From contig JBCBQC010000010.1 in assembly GCA_039820405.1 (NCBI GenBank), positions 1-64,000 of the forward strand: a stretch of DNA of 64,000 nucleotides. The letters run 5' to 3'. Positions within the stretch are counted from its first letter, which is position 1. Each line of letters starts with the position of its first letter. Below the pieces are notes generated by a model. It ran no database searches. It was not told the origin of the DNA and was given only the letters and a program-made list of their open reading frames with translations. Of this stretch, positions 8,527 to 16,539 are shown one piece after another. Origin of the DNA: CALLVY01 sp937899855. GTDB taxonomy: Bacteria > Bacteroidota > Bacteroidia > Chitinophagales > Saprospiraceae. The translations under genes and the position numbers were made by a program.

Positions 8527-11244
8527 ATGAAGAGATTACTTGGCATCCTCTGTTGCCTGTTGTTGATCCTTACCCCCGCCCTCAGCCAGGTACTCAGCCC
8601 CGAAGCGGCCCGCCGAGAATTGCAGAGTCGGGGAATTCCGGAGGACGAAGTCAAAAAGCGGATGCTGGAGCGCGGGATCGACGTCGACAATATTGATCCC
8701 ACCAACGCTGCGGAAGTCGCCGAAGCCGAACAAGTACTGGAACAAGTTTTGCTCGAGCTGGAAGCGGAGGCTACCACTACCCAAGAGCAAGCCATCGAGG
8801 AAGTCGCCAGTGGGGCTGCGGACAACATTCAGGAGGCCGTGGAGGAGGGACAACCACTCGACGAAGCCATTGCCGAAGAAATCATCGATACCCAAACGGA
8901 ACAAATCCAACGCCCGCCCGCCCGGGTGTACGGCCAGCAAATTTTCCGCGACAAGACCATCAGTGTCTTCACCAGTGCCGAAGACGTTCGGCCCTCCGCC
9001 AACTACGTCATGGGCCCCGGTGATCGGGTCAACATCGCGATCTGGGGCTATTCCCAAGAAGAAATCACCCTGGAAGTCAACACCGAAGGTTACATCAAAC
9101 CCAGCCGCTTGCCCCGCATTAGCCTGAAGGGCAAAACCTACCAGCAGGCCCGGGAATTGCTCCGGAGTCGCTACGCCCAGTACTACAACTTTCGCCCCGA
9201 AGAGTTCGAAGTCACGATTACCTACGCTCGTACCATCACCGTCAACATCCTGGGAGAAGTCTTTAACCCGGGTAGCTACACCCTGCCCGCTACCAATACT
9301 GCCTTCAACGCCCTGGTCGCCGCCGGTGGCCCCTCCGATATCGGTAGCGTGCGCAACATCCGTCTGATTCGCGCGGGAGAACCCACCCGAGAGATCGACG
9401 TATACGAATTCATGAATGACCCCGCGGTGCAGGACGAATTTTACCTCCAGGACAATGACGTGATCCACGTCGGAACCGTCGGTCGGACGGTAGACATCAG
9501 TGGTGCGGTGCGCCGCCCCTTTGTCTTTGAATTGGAAGAGGGCGAAGAGCTGCGACAACTCCTCCGCTACGCAGGAGGCTTGGCGGACAATGCCTATCGT
9601 GGCAACCTACAGGTAAAACGCTACGTCGACGATCGCGAGCGCATTCTAGACGTTAACTTTCGCGATTTGGAAAAACAAAACGCAGATTTTCCGTTGCTCC
9701 GTGGTGACCGGGTCGTCGTACCCATCATTCCGGGCGGCTACGATAATTTTGTGGAGATTGTTGGGGCCGTAGAATTGGCGGGGCAATTTGAGTTGATGGC
9801 CGAGATGAAGGTCGCGGACTTGCTGGCCAAGGGCGTATTGCGGGAAGGCGCCCGCCGGGACATTGCCTTCCTACTCCGCCAACAAGCGGACAGTACCACC
9901 ACCTACGAAAAGATCGATCTGGCCGCGGTCCTGCAGGATGCCACAGGGCCCGCCAATATCATTCTCCGCGCCAAGGATCAGTTGCGGATTCTCTCGCAAA
10001 AGGGTTACGTGGATCAGGGTACCATCAATATTGAGGGGGCCGTCCGCCAGCCCACCAAGCTCGATCTGGATCAGGGTAAGGAACTGCGGCTGGATGCGGC
10101 TATCATCTTGGCCGGTGGACTCCGGGCCGATGCGACCGACTTTGCCTACGTCTACCGAACTCCCGCCGGTGGCGCCCGGGGAGAAACCCAGTACATCCGC
10201 ATCAATCTCCGCGAGGCCATCGCCAATCCTCAATCCACCGCCAACCTGGCGCTCCAAGCCCAGGATCGGGTGGAAGTCCTGTCCCAATACCGCTTCGTCA
10301 ACGAATCTTTTGTCAAAATCAGCGGTGCCGTCCGCGAACCCGGCGAATACCGCTACGATGCCACCCTCACCCTCACCGACATCCTCACCCTGGCTGGCGG
10401 CCTCCGCCTGGAAGCCGCTCGCAATCGGATCGACATCTCCCGCATCGTACTCAATGCCGACCAAGCAACCGAAACCACCGTTGCCACCATCGAGGTGGAT
10501 GAAAACCTACAACCCGTGAGCGGAACGGCCTTCGAACTACAACCCTACGATCAGATCGTCGTCCGCTCGGTCCCCAACTTTGAATTGCAACGCAACATCT
10601 CCGTATTGGGGGAGGTCAGCTTTCCGGGGCAGTACGCCCTGGTCAATCGCAACGAGCGAATTTGGAGCGTCATCAAACGCGCCGGCGGACTCACCGACGA
10701 GGCCTTTCTGGCGGGGGTGAGCCTGTACCGCAATCAAGATGACGTGGGTTACATCATCGTCGAGTTGGACAAGGTGCGCGAAAACCCCGATTCCCGTTTC
10801 AATTTTATCCTCAAGGAAGGGGATGTTCTCAACATCCCCAAACGCAAAGACCTGGTGACGATCCAGCTCAGTGCTACCCAAGCCGCCGAACTGTATCCCG
10901 ATCGACTACTCAAAGAAGGCAAGCTCAACGTGGCCTACCAAGCTGGGAAAAATGCCAAGTGGTACCTAGAAAAGTACGCGGCCGGAGTAGGCAAGGATGG
11001 CAGACGCAGCCTGATTAGTGTGGAACACCCCAACGGCAGAATTGAGCAGACCAAGGGTTTGATCTTCAAACGCTACCCTTCGGTCGAACAGGGATCGGTA
11101 GTGAGTGTGGGGGAAAAGCCCGTCGAACCGGAAAAGGAAATGGAAGATAAGGAGGACATCGACTGGGGTCGGGTACTGGCCGATTCGATTACCCAAGCCA
11201 CCGCCATTCTGACCCTAATCCTGCTCATCCAGCGCTTGGATTAG
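8527..11244 (+). CDS. Wza-like polysaccharide export protein with six SLBB domains
   Basis: From ATG 8527 this is a 905-residue exported protein: signal peptide MKRLLGILCCLLLILTPALSQ, then an acidic helical region (about 20-130, rich in E, A and Q), then the polysaccharide export domain (about 150-235, beginning YVMGPGDRVNIAIWGYS). Six SLBB repeats follow, each with a [IV]xGxV...PG core: ILGEVFNPGSY, ISGAVRRPFVF, IVGAVELAGQF, IEGAVRQPTKL, ISGAVREPGEY and VLGEVSFPGQY. A C-terminal hydrophobic helix (about 883-901) could cross the outer membrane as in Wza. E. coli Wza has about 380 residues, so this is the long form. Role: outer-membrane export channel of the glycan made by the downstream genes. 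Confidence 0.88.
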   Translation: MKRLLGILCCLLLILTPALSQVLSPEAARRELQSRGIPEDEVKKRMLERGIDVDNIDPTNAAEVAEAEQVLEQVLLELEAEATTTQEQAIEEVASGAADNIQEAVEEGQPLDEAIAEEIIDTQTEQIQRPPARVYGQQIFRDKTISVFTSAEDVRPSANYVMGPGDRVNIAIWGYSQEEITLEVNTEGYIKPSRLPRISLKGKTYQQARELLRSRYAQYYNFRPEEFEVTITYARTITVNILGEVFNPGSYTLPATNTAFNALVAAGGPSDIGSVRNIRLIRAGEPTREIDVYEFMNDPAVQDEFYLQDNDVIHVGTVGRTVDISGAVRRPFVFELEEGEELRQLLRYAGGLADNAYRGNLQVKRYVDDRERILDVNFRDLEKQNADFPLLRGDRVVVPIIPGGYDNFVEIVGAVELAGQFELMAEMKVADLLAKGVLREGARRDIAFLLRQQADSTTTYEKIDLAAVLQDATGPANIILRAKDQLRILSQKGYVDQGTINIEGAVRQPTKLDLDQGKELRLDAAIILAGGLRADATDFAYVYRTPAGGARGETQYIRINLREAIANPQSTANLALQAQDRVEVLSQYRFVNESFVKISGAVREPGEYRYDATLTLTDILTLAGGLRLEAARNRIDISRIVLNADQATETTVATIEVDENLQPVSGTAFELQPYDQIVVRSVPNFELQRNISVLGEVSFPGQYALVNRNERIWSVIKRAGGLTDEAFLAGVSLYRNQDDVGYIIVELDKVRENPDSRFNFILKEGDVLNIPKRKDLVTIQLSATQAAELYPDRLLKEGKLNVAYQAGKNAKWYLEKYAAGVGKDGRRSLISVEHPNGRIEQTKGLIFKRYPSVEQGSVVSVGEKPVEPEKEMEDKEDIDWGRVLADSITQATAILTLILLIQRLD

Positions 11245-11284
11245 CGGAGGGGCCCTCAATAAATCTCAAAAAATGCCATTTTAA

Positions 11285-11323
11285 TTTGCACATCTAATCC
11301 TTTTTTGAGTAGTTTTGCTACTC
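11285..11323 (+). promoter_or_regulatory. Promoter with overlapping palindrome (possible autoregulatory operator)
   Basis: TTTG (11285-11288), a 21-bp spacer and TAGTTTTG (11310-11317) match the Bacteroidota promoter very well. The -7 element is embedded in an inverted repeat, GAGTAG (11307-11312), loop TTTTG, CTACTC (11318-11323). The ATG of the winged-helix gene begins only 11 bp after the repeat, so the mRNA would have almost no leader. A protein bound to this repeat would block the promoter. Confidence 0.55.
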
Positions 11324-11334
11324 ATATTAGAAAA

Positions 11335-11868
11335 ATGATTGAAACGCTCATTTCCTCTAAGACGCGCATCAAGCTGTTGCTCAAGTTCTTTCTCAACAGC
11401 CAGACCAAAGCCTACCTCCGTAGCTTGGAGGGAGAGTTTGGGGAGTCGACCAATGCGATTCGGCTGGAGTTGAATAAGCTGGAGAGTGCGGGAATGCTCA
11501 GTGCGGCCCAGGAAGGCAACAAGAAAGTGTTTCGCGCCAATACCCAGCATCCGCTATTTAAGGAAATCCACAGCATCATCCGCAAACACATTGGGCTGGA
11601 TCGCATCATCGAAACCGTGGTGGAGCGCTTGGGTGAGGTCGACAAGGTGTATCTGGTGGGAGAGTTTTCGCGGGGTTTGGACAGCGACATCATCGATCTG
11701 ATCTTTGTGGGCAATATCGATCAAGCTTATTTGATCAAGTTGATCGCCAAGGCGGAGAAACTGGTTAAGCGAAAGATTCGCTATTTGATTTACCAGACGG
11801 AGGAATTGGATCGGATCAATTGGGAAACCTTTAAACCAGCTCCCTTGCTGATTTGGTCGAACGACTAA
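11335..11868 (+). CDS. Winged-helix regulator fused to a nucleotidyltransferase-like domain
   Basis: The ATG at 11335 (MIETLISSKTRIKLLLKFFL) gives 177 residues; an earlier in-frame start overlaps the promoter. Residues 1-80 form an ArsR/MarR-like winged helix (NSQTKAYLRSLEGEFGESTNAIRLELNKLESAGML, then a wing). Residues 95-165 resemble a minimal nucleotidyltransferase fold: GEFSRGLDSDIIDLIFVG keeps a GxS...DxxDL-like pattern. As I recall, proteins with this architecture are common at the front of exopolysaccharide loci in Bacteroidota and are annotated as ArsR family. It probably senses a nucleotide or nucleotide sugar, or uses the second domain only for dimerisation, and controls this locus. 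No metal-binding cysteines of true ArsR repressors are present. Confidence 0.7.
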   Translation: MIETLISSKTRIKLLLKFFLNSQTKAYLRSLEGEFGESTNAIRLELNKLESAGMLSAAQEGNKKVFRANTQHPLFKEIHSIIRKHIGLDRIIETVVERLGEVDKVYLVGEFSRGLDSDIIDLIFVGNIDQAYLIKLIAKAEKLVKRKIRYLIYQTEELDRINWETFKPAPLLIWSND

Positions 11869-11889
11869 ACGGCAATCGGAGCGATCATT

Positions 11890-12465
11890 ATGGAGGCCCA
11901 AGCCTACTACGCCCACGAAACCGCCATTATCGATGCGGGTTGCGACATTGGCGTGGGGACCAAAATCTGGCATTTTTGCCACCTAATGGGGCCGAGCAAG
12001 ATCGGCCGCCGTTGCAGTCTGGGGCAAAACGTATTTCTCGCCCCGGAGGTGCGTTTGGGAGATAACGTAAAAGTACAAAACAACGTCTCGATCTACACCG
12101 GAGTGATTTGTGAGGACGATGTTTTTTTGGGGCCCTCGATGGTGTTTACCAACGTAGTCAATCCCCGAGCGGCCATCGTCAGAAAAGACGCGTATCAAAA
12201 AACCATTGTGCGTCGGGGGGCGACCATCGGCGCCAATGCCACCATCGTCTGCGGCCACGAGATTGGTACCTACGCCTTCATTGGGGCGGGAACGGTGGTG
12301 ACTCGGTCCATTCCCGCTTACGCCCTAATAGTGGGAAACCCCGGTCGGCAAATCGGCTGGATGAGTGAGCGGGGGCACCGCTTGCATTTTGAAAACGGCT
12401 GGGCCACCTGCGCCGAAAGCCAGGAGCAATACCAATTAGAAAACAATTCTGTGAGAAAGCTATAA
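11890..12465 (+). CDS. Left-handed beta-helix acetyltransferase, WbpD/WlbB-like
   Basis: This 191-residue protein is almost entirely hexapeptide repeats (for example IGVGTKIWHFCHL, LGDNVKVQNNVSIY, IGANATIVCGHEIG), the left-handed beta-helix of trimeric acyltransferases. The blocks GVGTKIWHFCH and FTNVVNPRA match WbpD/WlbB, which N-acetylate the 3-amino group of UDP-GlcNAc(3N)A in the cytoplasm. The next two genes are WbpB- and WbpA-like, so three of the four steps to UDP-2,3-diacetamido-glucuronate are together. The family also includes acyltransferases for other 3-amino sugars, so the exact substrate is inferred from context. It starts 21 bp after the regulator gene, in the same direction. 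Confidence 0.8.
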   Translation: MEAQAYYAHETAIIDAGCDIGVGTKIWHFCHLMGPSKIGRRCSLGQNVFLAPEVRLGDNVKVQNNVSIYTGVICEDDVFLGPSMVFTNVVNPRAAIVRKDAYQKTIVRRGATIGANATIVCGHEIGTYAFIGAGTVVTRSIPAYALIVGNPGRQIGWMSERGHRLHFENGWATCAESQEQYQLENNSVRKL

Positions 12466-12476
12466 CCGAATTAATT

Positions 12477-13517
12477 GTGGCAGACACCATCAAGTTCGCG
12501 GTAGTTGGTTGTGGTCATATCGGAAAACGTCACGCCACGATTATTCAAGCACACCCAAAGTGCGAGCTAAGCGCACTGTGTGATATCCGGCCAAAAAAAG
12601 ATTTGGCCTTGACGGCTTGTAGCGTACCTTTCTTTGACGATCTCGAAGAATTGTTGCGTGCCGACTTGACATTAGACGTGGTCTGTATCTGTACACCCAA
12701 CGGCCTCCACGCCGTCCAGTGCCTCCGGGTACTGGACCAAGGCTTGCACGTAGTATGTGAAAAACCCATGGCCCTCAGTCGGGCCGATTGCGAAGCGGTG
12801 ATCCACAAGGCGCTCCAGGTTTCCCGCCAGGTATTTTGCGTCATGCAAAACCGCTACTCTCCCCCTTCCATCTGGCTCAAGGAAATCATCGATGCCCAAC
12901 GCTTGGGCGATATCCTAATGGTGCAAGCCAACTGCTATTGGAATCGCGACGATCGCTACTACTACCAGCAGGGCGAAGCCCACCCCTGGCACGGCACCGC
13001 CAACCTCGATGGGGGAACACTCTATACCCAGTTTTCTCATTTTATCGACACCATCTACTGGCTCTTTGGGGACCTCCACAACATCGAAGCGCGCTTTGCG
13101 GATTTTACCCACCGCCAATCCACTGCCTTCGAAGACTCCGGAGTCGTTCACTTCGATTTTGTTCGCGGCGGTATGGGCAGTCTCAACTACTCCACCGCCG
13201 TTTGGAACCGCAACCTCGAAAGCAGTTTGACCGTCATCGGCTCGCGGGGGAGCGTAAAGGTGGGCGGGCAGTACATGAATCAGGTGGAGTACTGCCACAT
13301 TGCCGACTACGAGATGCCCACCCTACCGGCGGCCAACCCCGCCAACGATTACGGGGCGTACCAGGGCTCGGCGGCCAATCACCACTACGTCATCGAAAAC
13401 GTGGTGGAGGTCTTACAAAATGGTAAATCCATCAAAACCAATGCCCTCGAAGGACTCAAAGTAGTCGATATCATCGAGCGCATTTACGCAAAGAAAAAAG
13501 GACCCTACATTCAATGA
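12477..13517 (+). CDS. Gfo/Idh/MocA oxidoreductase, WbpB/WlbA-like UDP-GlcNAcA 3-dehydrogenase
   Basis: The protein (346 residues, GTG start) opens with a Rossmann motif FAVVGCGHIGKRHA and carries the family EKP motif in HVVCEKPMALSRADC at about residue 95. The later blocks QNRYSPPSIWLKEI and GGTLYTQFSHFIDTIYWLFG are those of WlbA/WbpB enzymes, which oxidise C3 of UDP-GlcNAc uronate to the 3-keto form and recycle NAD with 2-oxoglutarate. Its stop overlaps the next start by 4 bp, so translation is coupled to the WbpA-like dehydrogenase that would make its substrate. The partner aminotransferase (WbpE) is not adjacent. Confidence 0.83.
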   Translation: MADTIKFAVVGCGHIGKRHATIIQAHPKCELSALCDIRPKKDLALTACSVPFFDDLEELLRADLTLDVVCICTPNGLHAVQCLRVLDQGLHVVCEKPMALSRADCEAVIHKALQVSRQVFCVMQNRYSPPSIWLKEIIDAQRLGDILMVQANCYWNRDDRYYYQQGEAHPWHGTANLDGGTLYTQFSHFIDTIYWLFGDLHNIEARFADFTHRQSTAFEDSGVVHFDFVRGGMGSLNYSTAVWNRNLESSLTVIGSRGSVKVGGQYMNQVEYCHIADYEMPTLPAANPANDYGAYQGSAANHHYVIENVVEVLQNGKSIKTNALEGLKVVDIIERIYAKKKGPYIQ

Positions 13518-14809
13518 CCTACGAACAACTACTACACAAACAAAAAACCATCGCCGTGGTGGGACTGGGCTACGTCGGCCTGCCACTGGCTTTAGAATTT
13601 GCGAAAAAGTTTCGCGTAATCGGCTTTGACATCAACGAAGAGCGCATCCAACAGATGCAAGCGGGAAGCGACCCCTCCCAGGAATTGCCCAACTCGGTCT
13701 TTCGGGATAAGGACATTCGCTTTACCACAAATCCCGACGATCTGGCGGAGGCCCATTTTTATGCCGTCGCCGTTCCGACACCGGTCGACTCCCACAAGGT
13801 ACCCGACCTCAAACACGTGCTCAATGCCTCCCGACTGGTGGGGCAGTATTTGAAAAAGGGAGACTGTGTGGTGTTTGAATCTACGGTGTATCCCGGCTGT
13901 ACCGAAGAGGATTGCCTGCCGGTGCTGGAGGAGTGCTCGGGCCTCAAGTTAGGGGAAGATTTTAAAATCGGTTATTCTCCCGAGCGCATCAGTCCCGGCG
14001 ATAAGCAACGTACCATCGCACAGATTTGCAAGGTGGTATCGGGAAGCGATGCGGAGGCGCTGGACTTGGTCAGCCAAACCTACGCTGCCATCATCACGGC
14101 TGGCGTTTACGAGGCCCCGAACATCCGGGTGGCCGAGGCGGCCAAGGTGATCGAAAATACCCAACGCGACCTCAATATTTCGCTGGTAAACGAACTGGCG
14201 ATCATTTTTGACAAACTCAATATCGATACCCAGGAGGTACTCAAAGCCGCCGGTACGAAGTGGAATTTTCTCCGCTTTCATCCCGGTCTGGTGGGAGGGC
14301 ACTGTATCGGCGTGGATCCCTACTACTTGCTCTACAAAGCCAAGCAGGTGGGCTACGACCCCCAGGTGATCCTCAGCGGGCGACGGGTCAATGACTTCAT
14401 GCCGGCCTACATCGCCAAAAAGCTGGTGCAGATGCTCATCCAGGTGGGCAAAAGCCCCCAGCAAGCCAAGGTACTGGTGATGGGAATTACCTTCAAGGAA
14501 AACGTCTCCGACATCCGAAACTCCAAGGTGGTGGACCTGGTGCACGAACTGATGGACTACTCCGTCAACGTACACTTGATCGACCCCTACGCTTCGGCCA
14601 ACGAGGTGGCCCGCTCCTACAAGTTTTCCCTCATCGATCAGGTATCGAACGATTACGATGCGGTTGTGGTGGCCGTCAACCACCGCGAATTTTACGAATT
14701 GGATATGGACTACTTCCGCAGCATCCTATCCAAGGAGGGCCCCATCCTAATCGACATCAAAGCGATCTATCAACGCCCGGAGGGGGATCTCCTCTACTGG
14801 CGGCTGTAA
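13514..14809 (+). CDS. UDP-GlcNAc/GalNAc 6-dehydrogenase (WbpA/WbpO/TviB family)
   Basis: This 431-residue nucleotide-sugar dehydrogenase oxidises the C6 hydroxyl of a UDP-N-acetylhexosamine to the uronic acid with two NAD. The N-terminal NAD motif VGLGYVGLPLALEFAKKF is at about 16-33, the central helix has AEAAKVIENTQRDLNISLVNELA, and the catalytic cysteine is in GLVGGHCIGVDPYYL near residue 260. The C-terminal domain has GITFKENVSDIRNSKV. The family split resembles TviB/WbpO or WbpA more than UDP-glucose dehydrogenase (Ugd), but GlcNAc versus GalNAc cannot be settled by eye. Together with its two upstream neighbours it fits a diacetamido-uronate pathway. Confidence 0.85.
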   Translation: MTYEQLLHKQKTIAVVGLGYVGLPLALEFAKKFRVIGFDINEERIQQMQAGSDPSQELPNSVFRDKDIRFTTNPDDLAEAHFYAVAVPTPVDSHKVPDLKHVLNASRLVGQYLKKGDCVVFESTVYPGCTEEDCLPVLEECSGLKLGEDFKIGYSPERISPGDKQRTIAQICKVVSGSDAEALDLVSQTYAAIITAGVYEAPNIRVAEAAKVIENTQRDLNISLVNELAIIFDKLNIDTQEVLKAAGTKWNFLRFHPGLVGGHCIGVDPYYLLYKAKQVGYDPQVILSGRRVNDFMPAYIAKKLVQMLIQVGKSPQQAKVLVMGITFKENVSDIRNSKVVDLVHELMDYSVNVHLIDPYASANEVARSYKFSLIDQVSNDYDAVVVAVNHREFYELDMDYFRSILSKEGPILIDIKAIYQRPEGDLLYWRL

Positions 14810-14880
14810 TAAATAGCGATTGCTGGGCGACGCGGGGCCGATCGTCCTGCGGACCGACACAATCGGAATGGTTAAAACGA

Positions 14881-15435
14881 ATGAGCAAACAAGAACCCAC
14901 TTACGAAAATCACTTGGACGAGCGCGAGGCGCGCTGGTTTGCCATCTATACGCCCTACAAGCGGGAAAAGATGGTCTGCCGGCAGTTGCAGAAGAAAGGG
15001 GTGCGGGCTTACCTGCCCATCCAAACCCTGGTGCGGCGCTACACCCGCAAGATTCGCAAGGTGGAGCTGCCTCTGATTAGCTGCTACGTTTTTGTCCAGA
15101 TCACCAAGACCGAATACGTACGGGTATTGGAAACGGAACACGTCCTGGGCTTCGTCAAGTTTGCGGGCAACCTCATTGCGATTCCGGAGGAGGAGATCGA
15201 TCTGCTCAAGCAGGTATTGGGGGAGGGGATGGAAGTCAACGTCGAGAAGCAAAGCTACCACGAGGGCGATACGGTGGAGGTGGCCAGTGGAAACCTGGTG
15301 GGGACGCGGGGGCGTTTGTGCGCCATTCAAGGAAAAAAACAATTTTTGGTGGACCTCGAATTTTTGGGCTACACCTTACAAATTAATATCGACCCCAAAT
15401 TGCTGCGTAAAGTGATCAATGGGGTTGTGATCTAA
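14881..15435 (+). CDS. NusG-like antiterminator, UpxY/LoaP type
   Basis: This 184-residue NusG paralogue has an NGN domain (about 19-115; RWFAIYTPYKREKMVCRQLQKKGVRAYLP at its start, typical of specialised NusGs) and a C-terminal KOW domain (about 128-165; EGDTVEVASGNLVGTRGRL). In Bacteroides the UpxY proteins allow RNA polymerase to elongate through their own capsule operon. Here it sits inside a capsule locus, followed at once by an intrinsic terminator (15438-15469) and, 2.4 kb on, by another (17828-17870), before about 29 kb of co-directional genes. That context supports an antitermination role for this locus. The gene is in the interior of the operon rather than first, unlike classical Upx loci. 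Confidence 0.85.
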   Translation: MSKQEPTYENHLDEREARWFAIYTPYKREKMVCRQLQKKGVRAYLPIQTLVRRYTRKIRKVELPLISCYVFVQITKTEYVRVLETEHVLGFVKFAGNLIAIPEEEIDLLKQVLGEGMEVNVEKQSYHEGDTVEVASGNLVGTRGRLCAIQGKKQFLVDLEFLGYTLQINIDPKLLRKVINGVVI

Positions 15436-15437
15436 GC

Positions 15438-15469
15438 ACTACGGCGGGTTTTTTCGCGGTAGTTTTTTT
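15438..15469 (+). terminator. Intrinsic terminator after the NusG-like gene
   Basis: ACTACGGCG (15438-15446) pairs with CGCGGTAGT (15455-15463) with one mismatch, around a T-rich loop, and is followed by a run of seven T to 15469. It starts two bases after the NusG-like stop codon and precedes cysD, which is on the same strand. Confidence 0.6.
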
Positions 15470-15481
15470 CGTTCATCGGGA

Positions 15482-15530
15482 GATAAGTGCGACTTATCGT
15501 TGGCGAAGCCTTGGGCGGAGCCTACTTATC
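15482..15530 (+). promoter_or_regulatory. Leader with two mutually exclusive stems before cysD
   Basis: GATAAGT (15482-15488) can pair with ACTTATC at 15492-15498 (3-nt loop) or with a second ACTTATC at 15524-15530. Between the two copies lie two short related hairpins, GGCGAAGCC (15502-15510) and GGCGGAGCC (15514-15522). The layout could switch between two forms ahead of the sulfate-activation genes. No TAnnTTTG promoter is apparent in this gap. Confidence 0.35.
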
Positions 15531-15557
15531 GGACCAATTTACAAAACTCACTAAAGA

Positions 15558-16460
15558 ATGAATTACCATCTCAATCATCTCAAAGAGTTGGAGGCAGAAT
15601 CCATCTTCATCCTGCGGGAAGTGGCTGCACAATTTGAAAATCCGGTACTGATGTTTTCCGGTGGGAAAGACTCCATTCTCATGGTGTACCTCGCCCAGAA
15701 GGCCTTTTACCCCGGCCGCATTCCCTTCCCCCTGCTACACGTCGATACGGGGCACAACTTCCCCGAGACGATCGAATTCCGCGACCGCCTGGTCGAAAGA
15801 ATCGGAGCGCGACTGATTGTCGGTTCGGTACAAACGGCGATTGACACGGGGATGGTGACGGAAGAAAAAGGCTACAACGCCAGCCGCAATGGCTTGCAGA
15901 CCGCGGTGCTGTTGGATGAGTTGGAAAAAGGTAAATTCGATGCCGCCCTTGGTGGGGCCCGCCGCGATGAAGAAAAGGCCCGCGCCAAGGAACGCTTCTT
16001 CTCCCACCGGGATGAGTTTGGTCAGTGGGATCCCAAAAACCAACGGCCCGAATTGTGGAATCTGTTCAACGGCAAAAAGCAGTTTGGCGAGCACTTCCGC
16101 GTCTTCCCCATCAGCAACTGGACCGAACTCGACGTTTGGCAGTACCTGGCGATGGAAAAAGTAGAACTGCCCTCCCTCTACTTCGCCCACGAGCGCAAGT
16201 GCTTCTGGCGCGATGGCGTCCTCTTGGCCGATACGCCCGTCATCCCCCGCAAGCCCGAAGAAAAAGTACAAGACATGATGGTCCGCTGCCGTACGATCGG
16301 CGACATGACCTGCACCGGCGTTTTTCCCTCCAAAGCCACCACGGTAGAGGGCATCATCGAAGAGGTAGCCACCACCCGCATCACCGAACGCGGTGGCCGC
16401 GCGGACGACAAGCGCTCCGAAACCGCCATGGAAGACCGCAAGAAGCAAGGTTATTTCTAA
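15558..16460 (+). CDS. cysD: Sulfate adenylyltransferase subunit 2 (ATP sulfurylase)
   Basis: CysD is the catalytic subunit that forms APS from ATP and sulfate, driven by GTP hydrolysis in CysN. The 300-residue length is normal. The PP-loop FSGGKDSILMVYLAQKAF is at about 34-51, followed by LHVDTGHNFPETIEFRD and the conserved GGARRDEEKARAKERFFSHRD block at about 134-154. The C-terminus ERGGRADDKRSETAMEDRKKQGYF is diagnostic. It is 79 bp upstream of cysN. The reductive genes cysH and cysI are not nearby; cysC is at 3.5-4.1 kb. Placement inside the glycan locus suggests that APS here feeds PAPS-dependent sulfation. Confidence 0.96.
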   Translation: MNYHLNHLKELEAESIFILREVAAQFENPVLMFSGGKDSILMVYLAQKAFYPGRIPFPLLHVDTGHNFPETIEFRDRLVERIGARLIVGSVQTAIDTGMVTEEKGYNASRNGLQTAVLLDELEKGKFDAALGGARRDEEKARAKERFFSHRDEFGQWDPKNQRPELWNLFNGKKQFGEHFRVFPISNWTELDVWQYLAMEKVELPSLYFAHERKCFWRDGVLLADTPVIPRKPEEKVQDMMVRCRTIGDMTCTGVFPSKATTVEGIIEEVATTRITERGGRADDKRSETAMEDRKKQGYF

Positions 16461-16539
16461 AACCCCTCACTACCCACCAGAAACGCCAAACACATCGGGA
16501 AGGCCCGCACCCTTTCCCGCCACTAAAAATTAACTTAAA

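Noticed and set aside
14817..14865. CGATTG/CAATCG stem as an UpxY target in the 71-bp gap before the NusG-like gene
   Set aside because: A 6-bp outer stem and a 4-bp inner hairpin can occur by chance in GC-rich sequence; no known ops- or UpxY-type recognition sequence could be identified.
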